The position numbers and the translations under genes were made by a program. The notes under the pieces are model-generated. The model was not told the origin of the DNA and did no database searches. It worked only from the letters and a program-made list of their open reading frames with translations. This document shows positions 54,015 through 64,000 of a stretch of DNA of 64,000 nt, in pieces; positions within the stretch are counted from its first letter, which is position 1, and the number at the start of each line of letters is the position of its first letter. This DNA comes from Calonectria ilicicola. Taxonomy: Eukaryota; Ascomycota; Sordariomycetes; Hypocreales; Nectriaceae. The DNA lies in contig CP085828.1 of NCBI GenBank assembly GCA_020809705.1, forward strand, positions 6,138,001-6,202,000, written 5' to 3'.

Positions 54015-56700
54015 CGGGGGCGACTGTCCCGTCGTCTTAGACGCGGGCGATGATGGGCTTGAAGATGATCGACAAGCAGAGCAAAGGAAAGGTTCGCGCA
54101 CGCGGGAGCAGGCGGCTAGGTATTAAAAGGAACGACAGCTAGGCAGCGGGTCCCGCATGCATCAGAACACACATCAAGCCATGACGGTGTAGTCCAGCCA
54201 TGGAACCAGCCATAGAGCCAGCCATCGAGGCGCCATGCCCTGGGTGAGGAGCCCAGCCGGCTGGGAACCCACCCACCAGCTCTTGAGTACCGGAGATGTG
54301 TGGGAACAAGGGTGCACCCTTCACTGCACCCTTCACTGTGCTTGCCTACCGCGGGGGCGGTGCGCAGGCGAATGCCGGCCGTGCTCGATGCTGGAGGGTC
54401 TGGACCAAGGGCGTGTGTGGGCGTGTGTGGGTGGGCAAAGGTTGGGTTGGGGGCCGTGATTTGCTAGGCGAACGCCACAATGCTTCGTTCGCGAGGCGTG
54501 GCGCCCAACTGTGTGGTGTTTGTTGTCTTGTCGCAGGCTGCTCTTAGGCACATGCATTCCTGCCGCCTGGAGCGTTCAGGCTGCTACGACGGTTTACACA
54601 CCCTGCGCGTGTTCACATTTTTGTTTTTGTTCTTCACCTTTGGGCGCCCGTGAGCAAAGGCACACGGGACGAACAACGACGACGCCCAACGGGGTTATGT
54701 CGCAGAGCCGACATAAGAGGCCGAACGGAACCCTCCAGCTGAAGATGCTGAGACAGCGGATGCACGGGGCGGGGGCCACGGGGAGCGGGATTGGTTCGAG
54801 CCAAGCCTCCGAAAGACACAAGACCCAGGGATTGGGATCCGTTGGAGCCACCTGGTTGGAGGAGAGAGGTAGGGCTGAAGGCGCAGACCCTGGCACAAGT
54901 GCAACGCAGCCGCTGACCAGTCCACTCACTCACTGCTGGGAGATGTTATTTTCAGATCCGCGTACATACCACCCCTGGAGCTTGGCCGGCGATAAACCAA
55001 AATGAACAAAAATAAAAAAGAAAGGTGCCCCATAGCGTACTGATCCCTTGCTGCTTCAAAAAAGCTTGCCCAACACAGCTCCATCGCGCTTGGTTGGTGG
55101 CGTTTGCTGGCTGAGCTACCTAGTTGCGAATAGAGTGATGATGGCGCCCCCCGCCGTCGACCTCTCCTCTGAAGCGAGGTGCCCGGAAGCGAATGAACGC
55201 TTTCTGTTCCGCTAGGTTTGTGCCTGTTTCTCAAGGACGAATCTGCCTAGTTGGTACTGGCGGCGTGCGGCTGTCCCAACTCCCAGGCTTGTAACCATTC
55301 TGAGCTAGCGTCGGCATCTGCATCGCATCTTGCACAGCCCAGGCTGCCTCCTCTGTTCTTTGTGCCTGTTGTTGTCTGAACACACTGGCATGGTCAAACG
55401 CGGCTGTTGGGTGCAAATTAAAGCCACAATTTCTCTTGCATCTAATCTAAGACTAAGCTTGTCCATGATGCTTCTCCATCAGCAAAACTATACGAATATT
55501 ACGCGACCGTGTTCCATGCATTCTCACTGCTTCCCCTCCCAGCCACCGCCCTTTTTCCGGTGACATGCCCGACCCGGATGCGTCAGCTCCCAAATGCACA
55601 CCCAAAAAAAAACCTTGAGTTTTGAAACCAAAAATGCAATTGCCTTCCTAGTGTGCCCTCCTGTGTTACCATGCCACAACCTGGTTCCCTGTTTTGCAGC
55701 AAAGCCCTGCCCTCCAGTCCTCTGCCAGTTGACCAATCTTGGCCGTTCCCAGCCTGCGTTCTGCCCACGAGACTTCCATGACTCCCCCGGACTGACCTGC
55801 TATGACGTGGGCAGCATTGCTCGGAACCGTAGGACTTGTATTTTTTCTTTGAAGTCACCCGTCCTACTCTTCATGCTGCCATATGCAAGCAGGCAGATAT
55901 TTTCTCATGTGGCGCCCGCCCGCCCAACGCCACGCCGTTGATGCCGCTCTGCATCGGAAGACAAATCGCCCCTGTTTTTGCTCGTTTTTACTGGCTTTTA
56001 CGAGATGACAGGCCAAGGGATTTGCGGTCAGCATAAGCTGCATCTGGCCTCGGTTCCTGAGAGCGAGGCCGTGAGATTCAGCGGGTCCCTCGCCCCCGTG
56101 GCCACTGCAACATTTCCCCACCGAAGCCCGATTATGAGAAATCCTTCAACCCTTGAAACCCTGCAATGTCTGCAGTGTCAGAACATCGCCTTGTGATTGA
56201 CGGACCATGTTGCACCCTCGTGAGGTGGCTGTGACCCCGCAGCAACGTTGCCATCCAATTGCTCACACTTTATGCTACCATCACCTGGCCTCAGCGCCAT
56301 TTAGGACTCACTTTTTTGGTCATGGAACTTGCCGCCCATCTGACTTTCATTGGTTGTAGATTAGATATCAAAAACAAGGTGGGTTGCTCACAATGAATAG
56401 GGAAACCCGAGTTGTTGTTTGCCTTTTTTTTATATCAAGGCAATGTCAAAATAAATGAAAGCAAAATAATGCATGACTTCACAGTAAGCGACACCGAGGT
56501 GGAAGCAACCATATGTATGTATTTCAAGACTGAGAGTACAAAGAACAGCCATCTAGAGGGTGGGAAACGGCCTGTTATTTATCCATGTGTCTGATCGAAT
56601 GAAGGAACAAGATTTCTCACTTCTACCTTCCCTCTCCATTGAGTTCTCATGGTATTAGTCGCTTATTGCGATGTCTAATGATTTGCCGAAGATTGTTTGA
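54015..56700. other. gene-poor GC-rich region upstream of DUF3433
   Basis: No gene recognised in 2.7 kb. It begins with short CCAGCCATnGAG repeats (54195-54232) and GTGTGGGC repeats (54407-54432). Many frames are open on both strands because of high G+C and few stops, without any family resemblance. Probably a long promoter and 5' leader of the DUF3433 gene plus spacer. Confidence 0.45.
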
Positions 56701-58383
56701 TTCAGATTCTCTTGAGAGTATGGGGACAGCGTAGTCTCATATGACCAATCACGTGGAGTTGGACCCCGTACTGAAGAACAACCACGAGGGGATAATGAGG
56801 TTGGTTGAGAACGTCAATTAGATTAAAACAATTGTCCTTGATCGTCCAGGCAGCGTTGTGCATCACTGGATTAGTCCAGGGTAAGCGAATGGACACGTGA
56901 TCTGATACCTGAGTGTTCGGCACGTACTCTAAGAGATCGAGTCACAAAGAGATAAATAAGAGATGAGCATTCTTGAGCATCCAAATGCGACTGGATTCTT
57001 AGTCACTATCTAGAGAACTGAGGAGCGTTGCTGCCTGTTGGAAATGCTGATATCGATTTCTTAAAGAATGAGCCGGTTGTAATCAAAGGGTTAATTTCAC
57101 GGGGAGGAGATTCCGGGCTCATAACCTGTTAAACTGCCCCCAAAACCTTCGCCCCAGCGAAGCCAGAGTTGCGCGCTTGCTGTTTCAAAGTCTCCATTAC
57201 AGGCGCCCTGAATACCTTTGCTGACATCGTTCTCATTATTCTTTGAGATTGCAGCCTCAAGACATCATGTACTATCAGAATGATCTCAACTAACTGTTGA
57301 GACCTGGACTGACATCTTTGAGCTGACTTCTAACTCGACGGCGGCAATGGTATCTGCATGGGGAGAGTTTGCTGTATGCTAATATACCACAGAATTGGCG
57401 CCTATTCACTTATGTCTATGTCGCGATCTCGGCACAGAACTGAGATGTGATGAAGAAATTGATTGCAATTCTACTGCTGGTTCCGTGCCTGCTCATGGAT
57501 CTGGTGTCGGTCTTATGCTGATGCAGTCGCTTCACAACGACTTTGCCTATTATTGCTAATGTGTGACTTTTCGTTCACCTGTGTCCGCGTATGGATTGAT
57601 TTCTGATAGAATACTTGCGGCATATGTTACTCTTATCGCTGCAACATCTTTGCAATTTTCTGGGAACCCAACCCTGGACTTGAGATCTGAATTGCCTGCA
57701 CTGGCCAAGAACAGAATTTTCACTTGTCTTTCTCCGTCACCTGGGGCCTGGGTCTTCCCCCTCTGGGCCCACTCTTGGTTATCACGGGCGCGAGAATTCT
57801 AGAGAGCAAATTTCCAAGCTCGCGCTGATGATAGATGAGCTGGGGCGCATTGACGTTCACGACACCCAACCAAGCTGTGGCGCATTTAGGACTTGAGCGT
57901 TCATGGGAGGCATATGGCGGTCGTAATCACAGTTGATGCTGTCTGAGTGGTGTGTGCGTGAGGCGAGTCGACCAAATCCTAATGCCTGTCACATCCATTC
58001 TGGATATAAGACAACATGGTTGAAAAGATTATCCAAGTAGACTGCGTGTTAGGATGATGCTGTTTGGCCTTGCTCAGCCAGGCCACAGACGCCTCAGCGC
58101 CCTTTTTTCTTTCGAGACTTTGGGCTTTTGTTTCGTCATCCAACATTTCGTGAGCTGTTTTACTGGACTGTGAGGTCTAGATTTCGAGAAGGTTCAACCA
58201 TGCGTTATTACTGGACCCGAGAAAAAGTCTTAAAAGCTAGCATTCCATTTGTTCATGAGCAAGTTTCCTGAGTCAATAGGGTGGAGTCGCTCTTTTAACA
58301 AGGCATCGGGGAGCAGCCCTTCACCTGAATCTTTGACCGAAGAATGACCAGAATTCCTTCCTGCACCTCAGGTGCGGTGAACT
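56701..58383. other. intergenic, possible coding relics
   Basis: 1.7 kb without an intact gene. The minus-strand stretch 56923-56702 reads like protein (IRLPWTNPVMHNAAWTIKD) but has no start, splice or family support. Confidence 0.35.
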
Positions 58384-60700
58384 CTAGTATCCCATATTGT
58401 GTGGGAGAAAGAGAACAATGATTTTCCTTGAGAAACTGTTGGACGGTATTTGCATTGAAACTCTCCTTAAACTGATGAATATGTGCCTGGCTGTGCGGAC
58501 AAGGTCAGTGAAGGAAATGTCCGCATCAGGACTGGCCGGGGGGCGGGCAAGGACCAAGATAGTTGGCTCTCCCCTTGCGACGTTCATTGGCGTAGTAGAT
58601 TAGCAAGACAGCTCTATGAATGTCCTCAAGGGAAAATCTTTCAGCAACGAGCAAGTTATCAACTGCTCCGCCAAACTTCGACGGATAACTGTGCTCATAA
58701 TCCATGAGCCCTTTGGAATAGTTGTGAAGAGCGTGGATTTCGACGACAGCGCCTAGTATCATGGTAACATGGAGACAACTAGGATTTTAAAGCATATATC
58801 GGGTCTTATATCCTTTCCATTCTTATTCTTCAAACAGTTGAACTTGTCAACTGCCTTGCTCAAAGGTAAGTTGACTGGATAGGTCTAGTAGAGATAAGTG
58901 GTATTTCTGGCACCAGCCTCGTTTACGAGGTGAATCGAGGGATCAACTGCCGGCAGCACAGGACAGGGTCCCTGAAGAAGCCAAATAACCTTGGACTTTT
59001 CTTCTTGAGAGTTGGGTTCATTTTCCTCATCGAATCCAATTCAGGAGGGCCGGAAGATGGACCCGTAGTGATGCTTCTGGTCAGCGCATCCAATCTGTGA
59101 GCCTATCATGAGCGCGGTGATCCCGTGTCTCATAGCCTGCATTGAATCTTTTCGGCGCTGTCGAATGGAAATCAAGAATTATTCAAATATGAACTAGCCG
59201 GATGTCTTCTCGTTTTTGGCGCAGCTGTCAATGTGATAGAGCGAGCCGATTTCGCACTACTGATCGCTCTTGGGTTTCAGTTTCGCCACGATGATGTTAT
59301 ATCCTTTGACAAATGGGATTAGCTCAAATCGTTATGTATGATATGCTGAAGAAATGTACGCACAGATGGCCAAATAGGTTCGCGAGGGAATTATGTCGAA
59401 TGTGAAGAGTTCACGATACTGAGATGGGAATTAACCTGATCTCAAATCATTTCATTGGTTGGGAAGCTGTTGAGGCCACCGCTCCAAGATTGATGATATT
59501 GGGGTGGTTTAGTCTTCTCGGAGGTCAAAAACTGTAGCGAAGTTGTGTCCAACTCAGGTTTGTGTTTGAGTATTCATATGGACTTTGATTCAGGGCTGAA
59601 TGCTCCAGGAAAGATATGCCGTATTCATCGCCAAACTGCTGCACAATCACCTCTGTTGTTGTGAGTGAAGTCCGATAAAAGATTTGTGAGTGCAACCAAA
59701 TGGGCTTGCTCGTTGCGGTACGCCGCCTGTGACAAGTGGCCCATACATGTTGAGGTTATCCGAGTCCTGCTCACTCCGTTGTGCGACTTCTACCATTTCA
59801 TCGATAGAGTTTTGGATACGGATTGAAGACCGTCAAAGAGGGTACCCGTAGTCGCGTGGCATCCTCTGTCGAGGTGGCTCTGAATTGGCCCAGTTGATGT
59901 TGTTTAGCGCTGGTTGGCGTCGAGTATATCCATCGTTGCGATCGGAGGCTAGACATGAACATTTCCATGCTGTACTGCCGGGCCATTTCTTTGGCGAAAC
60001 CAGCGACGTCATTTGGATGTTTGGCGAGGTAGTCAAGCATCACGGGCGAGTCCTTCTGAGCGTTGAGATATTCGTTTACATCCTGCTGATTGATCAGGTG
60101 ATCAATCGAGGTCGCCGTGGCCTGTGTCCTCTTAAGCCGGGCCTTCCAATCTGGGATGACATGAAGCTTTTTTAGGCTGTGAAGGACCCTCTGGAAAAGC
60201 TCTGGCTGTACGGGGGGGAGTGGTAGACCCCTGTTCTGTTTGTGCCTCTTCTCCCGGGCCCGACAATTAGCTGCACTATCCACATTATCCAACAAGGTGT
60301 CAATGCAGTCGGCCACAAACTCAGATGTGGGTTCATCAGATCGATCTAAAGCGCCTTCTGCTTCCTCAGTGTTGTCGATCTTGGCATCTGCGAAATCTAA
60401 TAGGTTCTTGATGGCCATTGTTTTACCTATATCCACAGGCTCTAATTACACCTTGATAAGAATACCGTCGGGGTACCCAAGAGCTCTGTGATCAGTTAAG
60501 CTTCATGTTCAAGTATTCGAGAATTCGTCTGTAGGGGAGCCTCTATCGGATAGCATGACTGTTGATATCCATTTAGGTGGAGTGCCCTTTGGGTACTTTT
60601 TCTGAAGCCACTTAATAGACTTAAAACGGTAAGTGAGGTCAGTCTCTGACTTTGACTTTTTCGCTCCAATGATGTTCCGAAATCTGACCAATCATCCAAA
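58384..60700 (-). pseudogene. decayed coding sequence, family not recognised
   Basis: On the minus strand a series of protein-like stretches follow one another in the same direction but in different frames, separated by stops. They are 60691-60509 (TYRFKSIKWLQKKYPKGTPP), 60436-59798 (212 codons open, helical, with IPDWKARLKRTQATATSID and ending SLTVFNPYPKLYR) and several short pieces around 59500-58900. The last are 58762-58526 (VVEIHALHNYSKGLMDYEHS, then IHRAVLLIYYAN) and 58587-58384 (ARGEPTILVLARPPASPDAD). The last two overlap in different frames where the sense appears to pass from one to the other near 58580, as expected of a single-base indel. No intron set I tried joins them. Could be a degenerate single-copy gene or an old mobile element; unknown. 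Confidence 0.4.
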
Positions 60701-61896
60701 ATGATCTTCGTGTGCTCGCTGCGGATCTTGAGACGTTCTTATCGCTATTTGGATTTCTTCTGGGCATTGTGCCCTATTGAATTGATAATTGTTTCACAGT
60801 TCATAAACTAACCACAAGTTGGGGCGATTCTTTGAGCTGATGATCCGATTTGAGAATTACACCCTTCTTTACAAGCCCTTCAAAAAGACTGCAACATTGG
60901 TCAAGTTGCTCAGCTGTTTTAAATATAAGACTGTAGGATCTGTTTTGGCCGCAATGTTGATGGGCCAATTAGATTTGTCTGAACGGAAGTATGTTGTGAG
61001 GAACGTTATGATCACAAGTCAAAACATCCCTTGTCGACGTACTATGCATCGGGACATGTGAAGAGTATCGTCTTCGCTGAGTGCTAGCTTGTGACACTCA
61101 TGATTTATGACTGCTGAACTGATCTGAGCATGAACTGGAGGATCCGTTGCTCGGGTGGCCTGATCCGTGTGGTAGATGTCCAAGTCTTTTTAGTCTTTCA
61201 GTGAAGCCAAGTGATTGGTTTTGCTTTAGGGCGAGCGTCGAATAGATGTTGATGTAACCTCCTTGAATATGGGAAAAGGGCTATGGGTTGATGGTGATTC
61301 GGCTAGTACATACAATACCCTGGTCGATTGGACTCAGCATGATCGTAGCATTCAAATACAATATTGAGTGGGCGATAGCGAGATGTAGGGTACCGCGAAT
61401 ATGAGAGAATGTGTGTATTGCTATCTTTGAGAGGTGGGAAAGAGGCTGAGGCATCAAAACAGTCTGTTCCTATGAGACATAGCCGACGAAAGATGCATTG
61501 TGGAAAGCAAAGGTCGACCTACACCATAGGTGCATATTTGAGTCATCAATGCGAGGCGAACGCGAAAACGAGTGAGTTCTCATGCCATTGTTGAGATAAT
61601 CCGTCGGCTCCTGCTGGGTACCGATGATTTTGGCATGTGGACGATGACGATGTAGTTATCATGGAGTGTAAAATTGGTGTCAGATCTTCAAGTGTGATAG
61701 TCATGCTACCAATGAAGGTTTCCTTGAAATAAGACACGCGATTGATGCAGAGTGAATACTTTTCCTTACTCCCGGCTCGAAGTCAACAATAGGGTGTATA
61801 GAAATGGATGGAGGGATAAGAGCAATGGACTTTGATCATGATGGATGCACCAAAGAGACCTTATTTAAGGCTAAGATATGGCTAAGGTTTTAATGC
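60701..61896. other. intergenic, nothing recognised
   Basis: 1.2 kb with short frames only. Base composition is like the flanking decayed region. Confidence 0.4.
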
Positions 61897-61976
61897 GGCG
61901 TTGTGGTGCAGTGGTTAGCACGCTGTGAAAAGACCCTCTTTTCACAGAGACCGGGGCTCGATTCCCCGTGGCGCCC
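61897..61976 (+). tRNA. tRNA-like module with expanded anticodon arm (not a standard tRNA)
   Basis: A complete cloverleaf can be drawn. Acceptor GGCGTTG/TGGCGCC (61897-61903 with 61969-61975, three wobble pairs). D-arm GTGC-loop-GCAC (61906-61921) containing an A box TGGTGCAGTGG. T-arm CGGGG-CTCGATT-CCCCG (61952-61968) containing the B box GGCTCGATTCC, and a 4-nt variable loop. The anticodon arm is abnormal: CTGTGAAAAGA-CCC-TCTTTTCACAG (61923-61947) is a perfect 11-bp hairpin with no U33 and no readable anticodon in the standard position. The Pol III promoter boxes are good, so it may be transcribed, but it cannot decode normally. Closest in layout to Glu/Gly-type tRNAs. Probably the head of a SINE-like element or a tRNA pseudogene. 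Confidence 0.5.
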
Positions 61977-62209
61977 CCGGCCTGGGTCAACGGTTGATAA
62001 TTGTACAATCGATAATTGTACGTCGTTAATTGTATCAGCAGGGTTTTTTCATCCACTAAAATAGTGGATTTTTCCTTGCGCTAATTGTAGGAAAAAGTCT
62101 AGAAGAAAACTCTGCTCTATAAGTCTTCTATACGTGCCGGCGTGCAAGTTTTAGTTGGAGCTTCTTAGATAGGTTTTTTTTAGAAAAAAAAAAAAAAAAA
62201 AAGGGGGGG
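61897..62209 (+). mobile_element. SINE-like element: tRNA-like head, structured body, A/G-tract end
   Basis: After the tRNA-like head comes a body with three near-tandem copies of GATAATTGTAC (61996-62006, 62011-62021, and GTTAATTGTAT at 62025-62035). A T6 Pol III-type stop is at 62044-62049. Two perfect hairpins follow: ATCCACTA/TAGTGGAT (62051-62069) and TTTTTCCT/AGGAAAAA (62069-62096). The right side ends in T8, AG, A19 and G7 (62174-62209). Pol III boxes plus a 3' A-run fit a non-autonomous retroposon, but flanking target-site duplications are not clear and copy number is unknown. Confidence 0.4.
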
Positions 62210-64000
62210 TGGGGTTAGTGCGATATTATTCCGATGACAGGAATGTTATGAACTCGTGTCAGGATACGCTGTCGCAAGGGCCATTGGCTTCGTCAATCTT
62301 GATAGCTGTCGAACTCTCAAATTCCTTATTCAGGAGTTCGGAAATGAAAACCATTCCACGAGAAACAAAAAATGTCGGCACGGGTTCTCGAATGACCAGG
62401 TCACTCGAATTCTAGTGCGATCAAACCTTGGCGAGCTGGGAAGTCTCCGAATGAATAAACTCTAGTCGTGGTCAAACAAACCATGGTGGAGGATTTAGTG
62501 GATTTTCGGTCAACATTGCTCTGGAAGTGCATTCCTGCAAATTCCATATTGGGACATGTATGTCGATTAAAAAAACCACGCTGTTTAACCTGTTGCAGTT
62601 TTCCCTCTTCCTTCCAAAGTTGCCAAACTTCGTGTGTATGCGGAATACAGCTGCCACAAGGGAAGGTGGTAGTACGTGAGCGTTTCCATCCTGGATTCTA
62701 ACATGAATGCCAGATCTCTAGTGCCGCCAGAATGTGCAAGCAATGGTGATAGATTTTGCACACTTCTGCGATGTTGTCCGGACTCCAACCTTGTTCAACC
62801 ATGACCGTAAAAGAGGGAGAAAACCTTCATGTCCATATCGCCAATATTCCCGAAGGAAATTTTTCTGCAACCGCATTTGATATGTGGCTGACTTTAATGT
62901 GTGCGAGTCACATCTCTTGGCTTGTCGCGACCTATCCTCCGGATTTGGGATCGGTATGTTTTGCAAGTACTCAGATTTCGATCATTTTAAACACGTGAGG
63001 TGACTCATTTTCTTCAATTTTTACCTTAGTCTGGGCCGAAAACAGAGGAGTCATCGTGATAGGGGGAGAAAGAAAATGGGTAGACTGGCGGTAGCAGATG
63101 CACAGTTCACTCGGAGCCTCGCAAAAAGAGCAGGCCGTTGGATTCTCTTAGGATGAGTCTCTGTTGCGGAAAGATCAATAGCCAGAGATGATTTAGTGCC
63201 GCGTGCTGTAGGAGTGAAACCGCATTAGCTTCTCAACACCCCATGAGCTTTCAAACCGTCCGAAACAGATCGTTCATGGCAGTGCACTGGTGTTGTCTTT
63301 GATGTGTGAAGTAGTTCAGGTTGATTTGTATAGCACTAAATAAAACAAGTATGATCTCTCGGGGAATGGGGGTTGATATGGCCGATGGAGTCCACCACAG
63401 GAAGTCATTGAAGGTCGTTGACCTTTGGACAGAACCGCGATTGCTTCTGAAGATGGTTGCGACTTCACTTCTAAAGCGCAAAAGTATTCTGTATCTGAAT
63501 TTCCAAGTCGAAGAGAACAAATCCTAATGCAATGCAGTGTATTGTACACTATAGGAATACAACTCCAAATGAGATTGCATTTCGACGCCTTTCACTAAGA
63601 ATGCCAGCGCCATAGACAGTGAGGAAGAACTCAACTCTGTTAATGACGTTTACATGCTAAACCAGCACGGGTAAGGTTGAACGATATTCAGTGGCCAGTG
63701 GTAGAAGACAAGAAGTTGCGTGAATGATTAGGCGATGTGAGGGAAAGAGGATTCCAAAATCACTGTGGAAAACAAGTATCGAATACTCCGTTTTCCGAGT
63801 GCTGTGCCGGCCCTGAATGCAGAAATCAATGGATTTATTTTTTTTATTGATCAGCTAATTCTTGACCTCATGTTTTGGCTTAGTTTAGTAGGTTATTTTG
63901 TGACCTCAGGGGCTGGAAAGCCGGCGTTGGAAAATTGGTGGTGTAGTTGAAAGTCTGCGGGGTTTTAAATTGACGCATGTGGCGGGGAGCAAATGATGGT
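62210..64000. other. right end, no gene recognised
   Basis: 1.8 kb. Opposed short frames (62718-62966 minus, 62756-62998 plus) overlap and neither shows motifs or introns. Nothing else seen up to the edge. Confidence 0.4.

Noticed and set aside
52701..54053. Several 160-200-codon plus-strand frames
   Set aside because: Antisense shadows of the Thr/Val-rich part of the DUF3433 gene.
54293..55005. Overlapping long frames on both strands
   Set aside because: High G+C, few stops on either strand, Pro/Ala/Arg-rich translations without domain signals; explained by composition.
61897..61976. Functional tRNA-Glu or tRNA-Gly
   Set aside because: Cloverleaf arms are good but there is no U33 and no anticodon in a seven-base loop, and no canonical intron position gives one.
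56700..64000. RIP-mutated transposon block
   Set aside because: CpA and TpG remain common and there is no strong TpA excess by eye; a dinucleotide count would be needed to claim RIP.

Overview
The window looks like nuclear DNA of a filamentous ascomycete, probably a sordariomycete and perhaps hypocrealean. The evidence is short (49-93 nt) GT-AG introns with fungal CTAAC/CTGAC-like branch sites, and fungal-only families: a Zn2Cys6 regulator, a Clr5-ankyrin protein, a DUF3433 membrane protein, a fungal rhodopsin-like 7TM protein, a STAND NLR with TPRs and effector-like secreted proteins. There is no operon structure. Genes sit singly in convergent or divergent pairs with 0.4-2.5 kb spacers. The taxonomic guess is from gene style, not from a search.

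Layout. 0-13 kb: an SRPK-like kinase with a degenerate catalytic loop (cut by the left edge), a membrane-anchored tandem amidohydrolase, a GST, an MFS monocarboxylate-type carrier and an Hsp70-like protein with all three ATP motifs degenerated. 14-20 kb: an FMN reductase followed by three small secreted proteins (234, 112 and about 243 aa). 21-30 kb: a rhodopsin-like 7TM protein, a phosphoglycerate-mutase-like phosphatase and a 691-aa protein I do not recognise. 30.7-32.8 kb: a squalene-hopene-cyclase-type triterpene cyclase with an intact DxDD acid motif. 33-37.6 kb: a Clr5-ankyrin protein with a reading-frame break, and head-to-head with it a tiny membrane-protein gene. Its promoter carries seven copies of a 13-bp motif, ending 10 bp before the TATA box. 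38-43.5 kb: an atypical SDR, an arylamine N-acetyltransferase and a Zn2Cys6 factor. 44.8-54 kb: an NB-ARC/TPR NLR with a Gly/Asn/Gln-rich N-terminus that resembles amyloid signalling motifs, a Thr-rich secreted protein and a large DUF3433 protein.

From 54 to 64 kb I find no intact gene. This stretch holds decayed coding sequence on the minus strand (about 58.4-60.7 kb) and, at 61.9-62.2 kb, a tRNA-like module followed by structured repeats and an A/G tract, suggestive of a SINE-like retroposon.

Taken together this is an accessory, environment-facing segment: detoxification (GST, NAT, MFS, FMN reductase), secretion, self/non-self recognition (NLR, Clr5-ankyrin) and a specialised triterpene step, with several degenerate or broken family members. 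The strongest candidate for something undescribed is the 13-bp motif array and its micro-gene at 36.95-37.6 kb. Next are the pseudo-Hsp70, the tRNA-like element and the NLR N-terminal motif.
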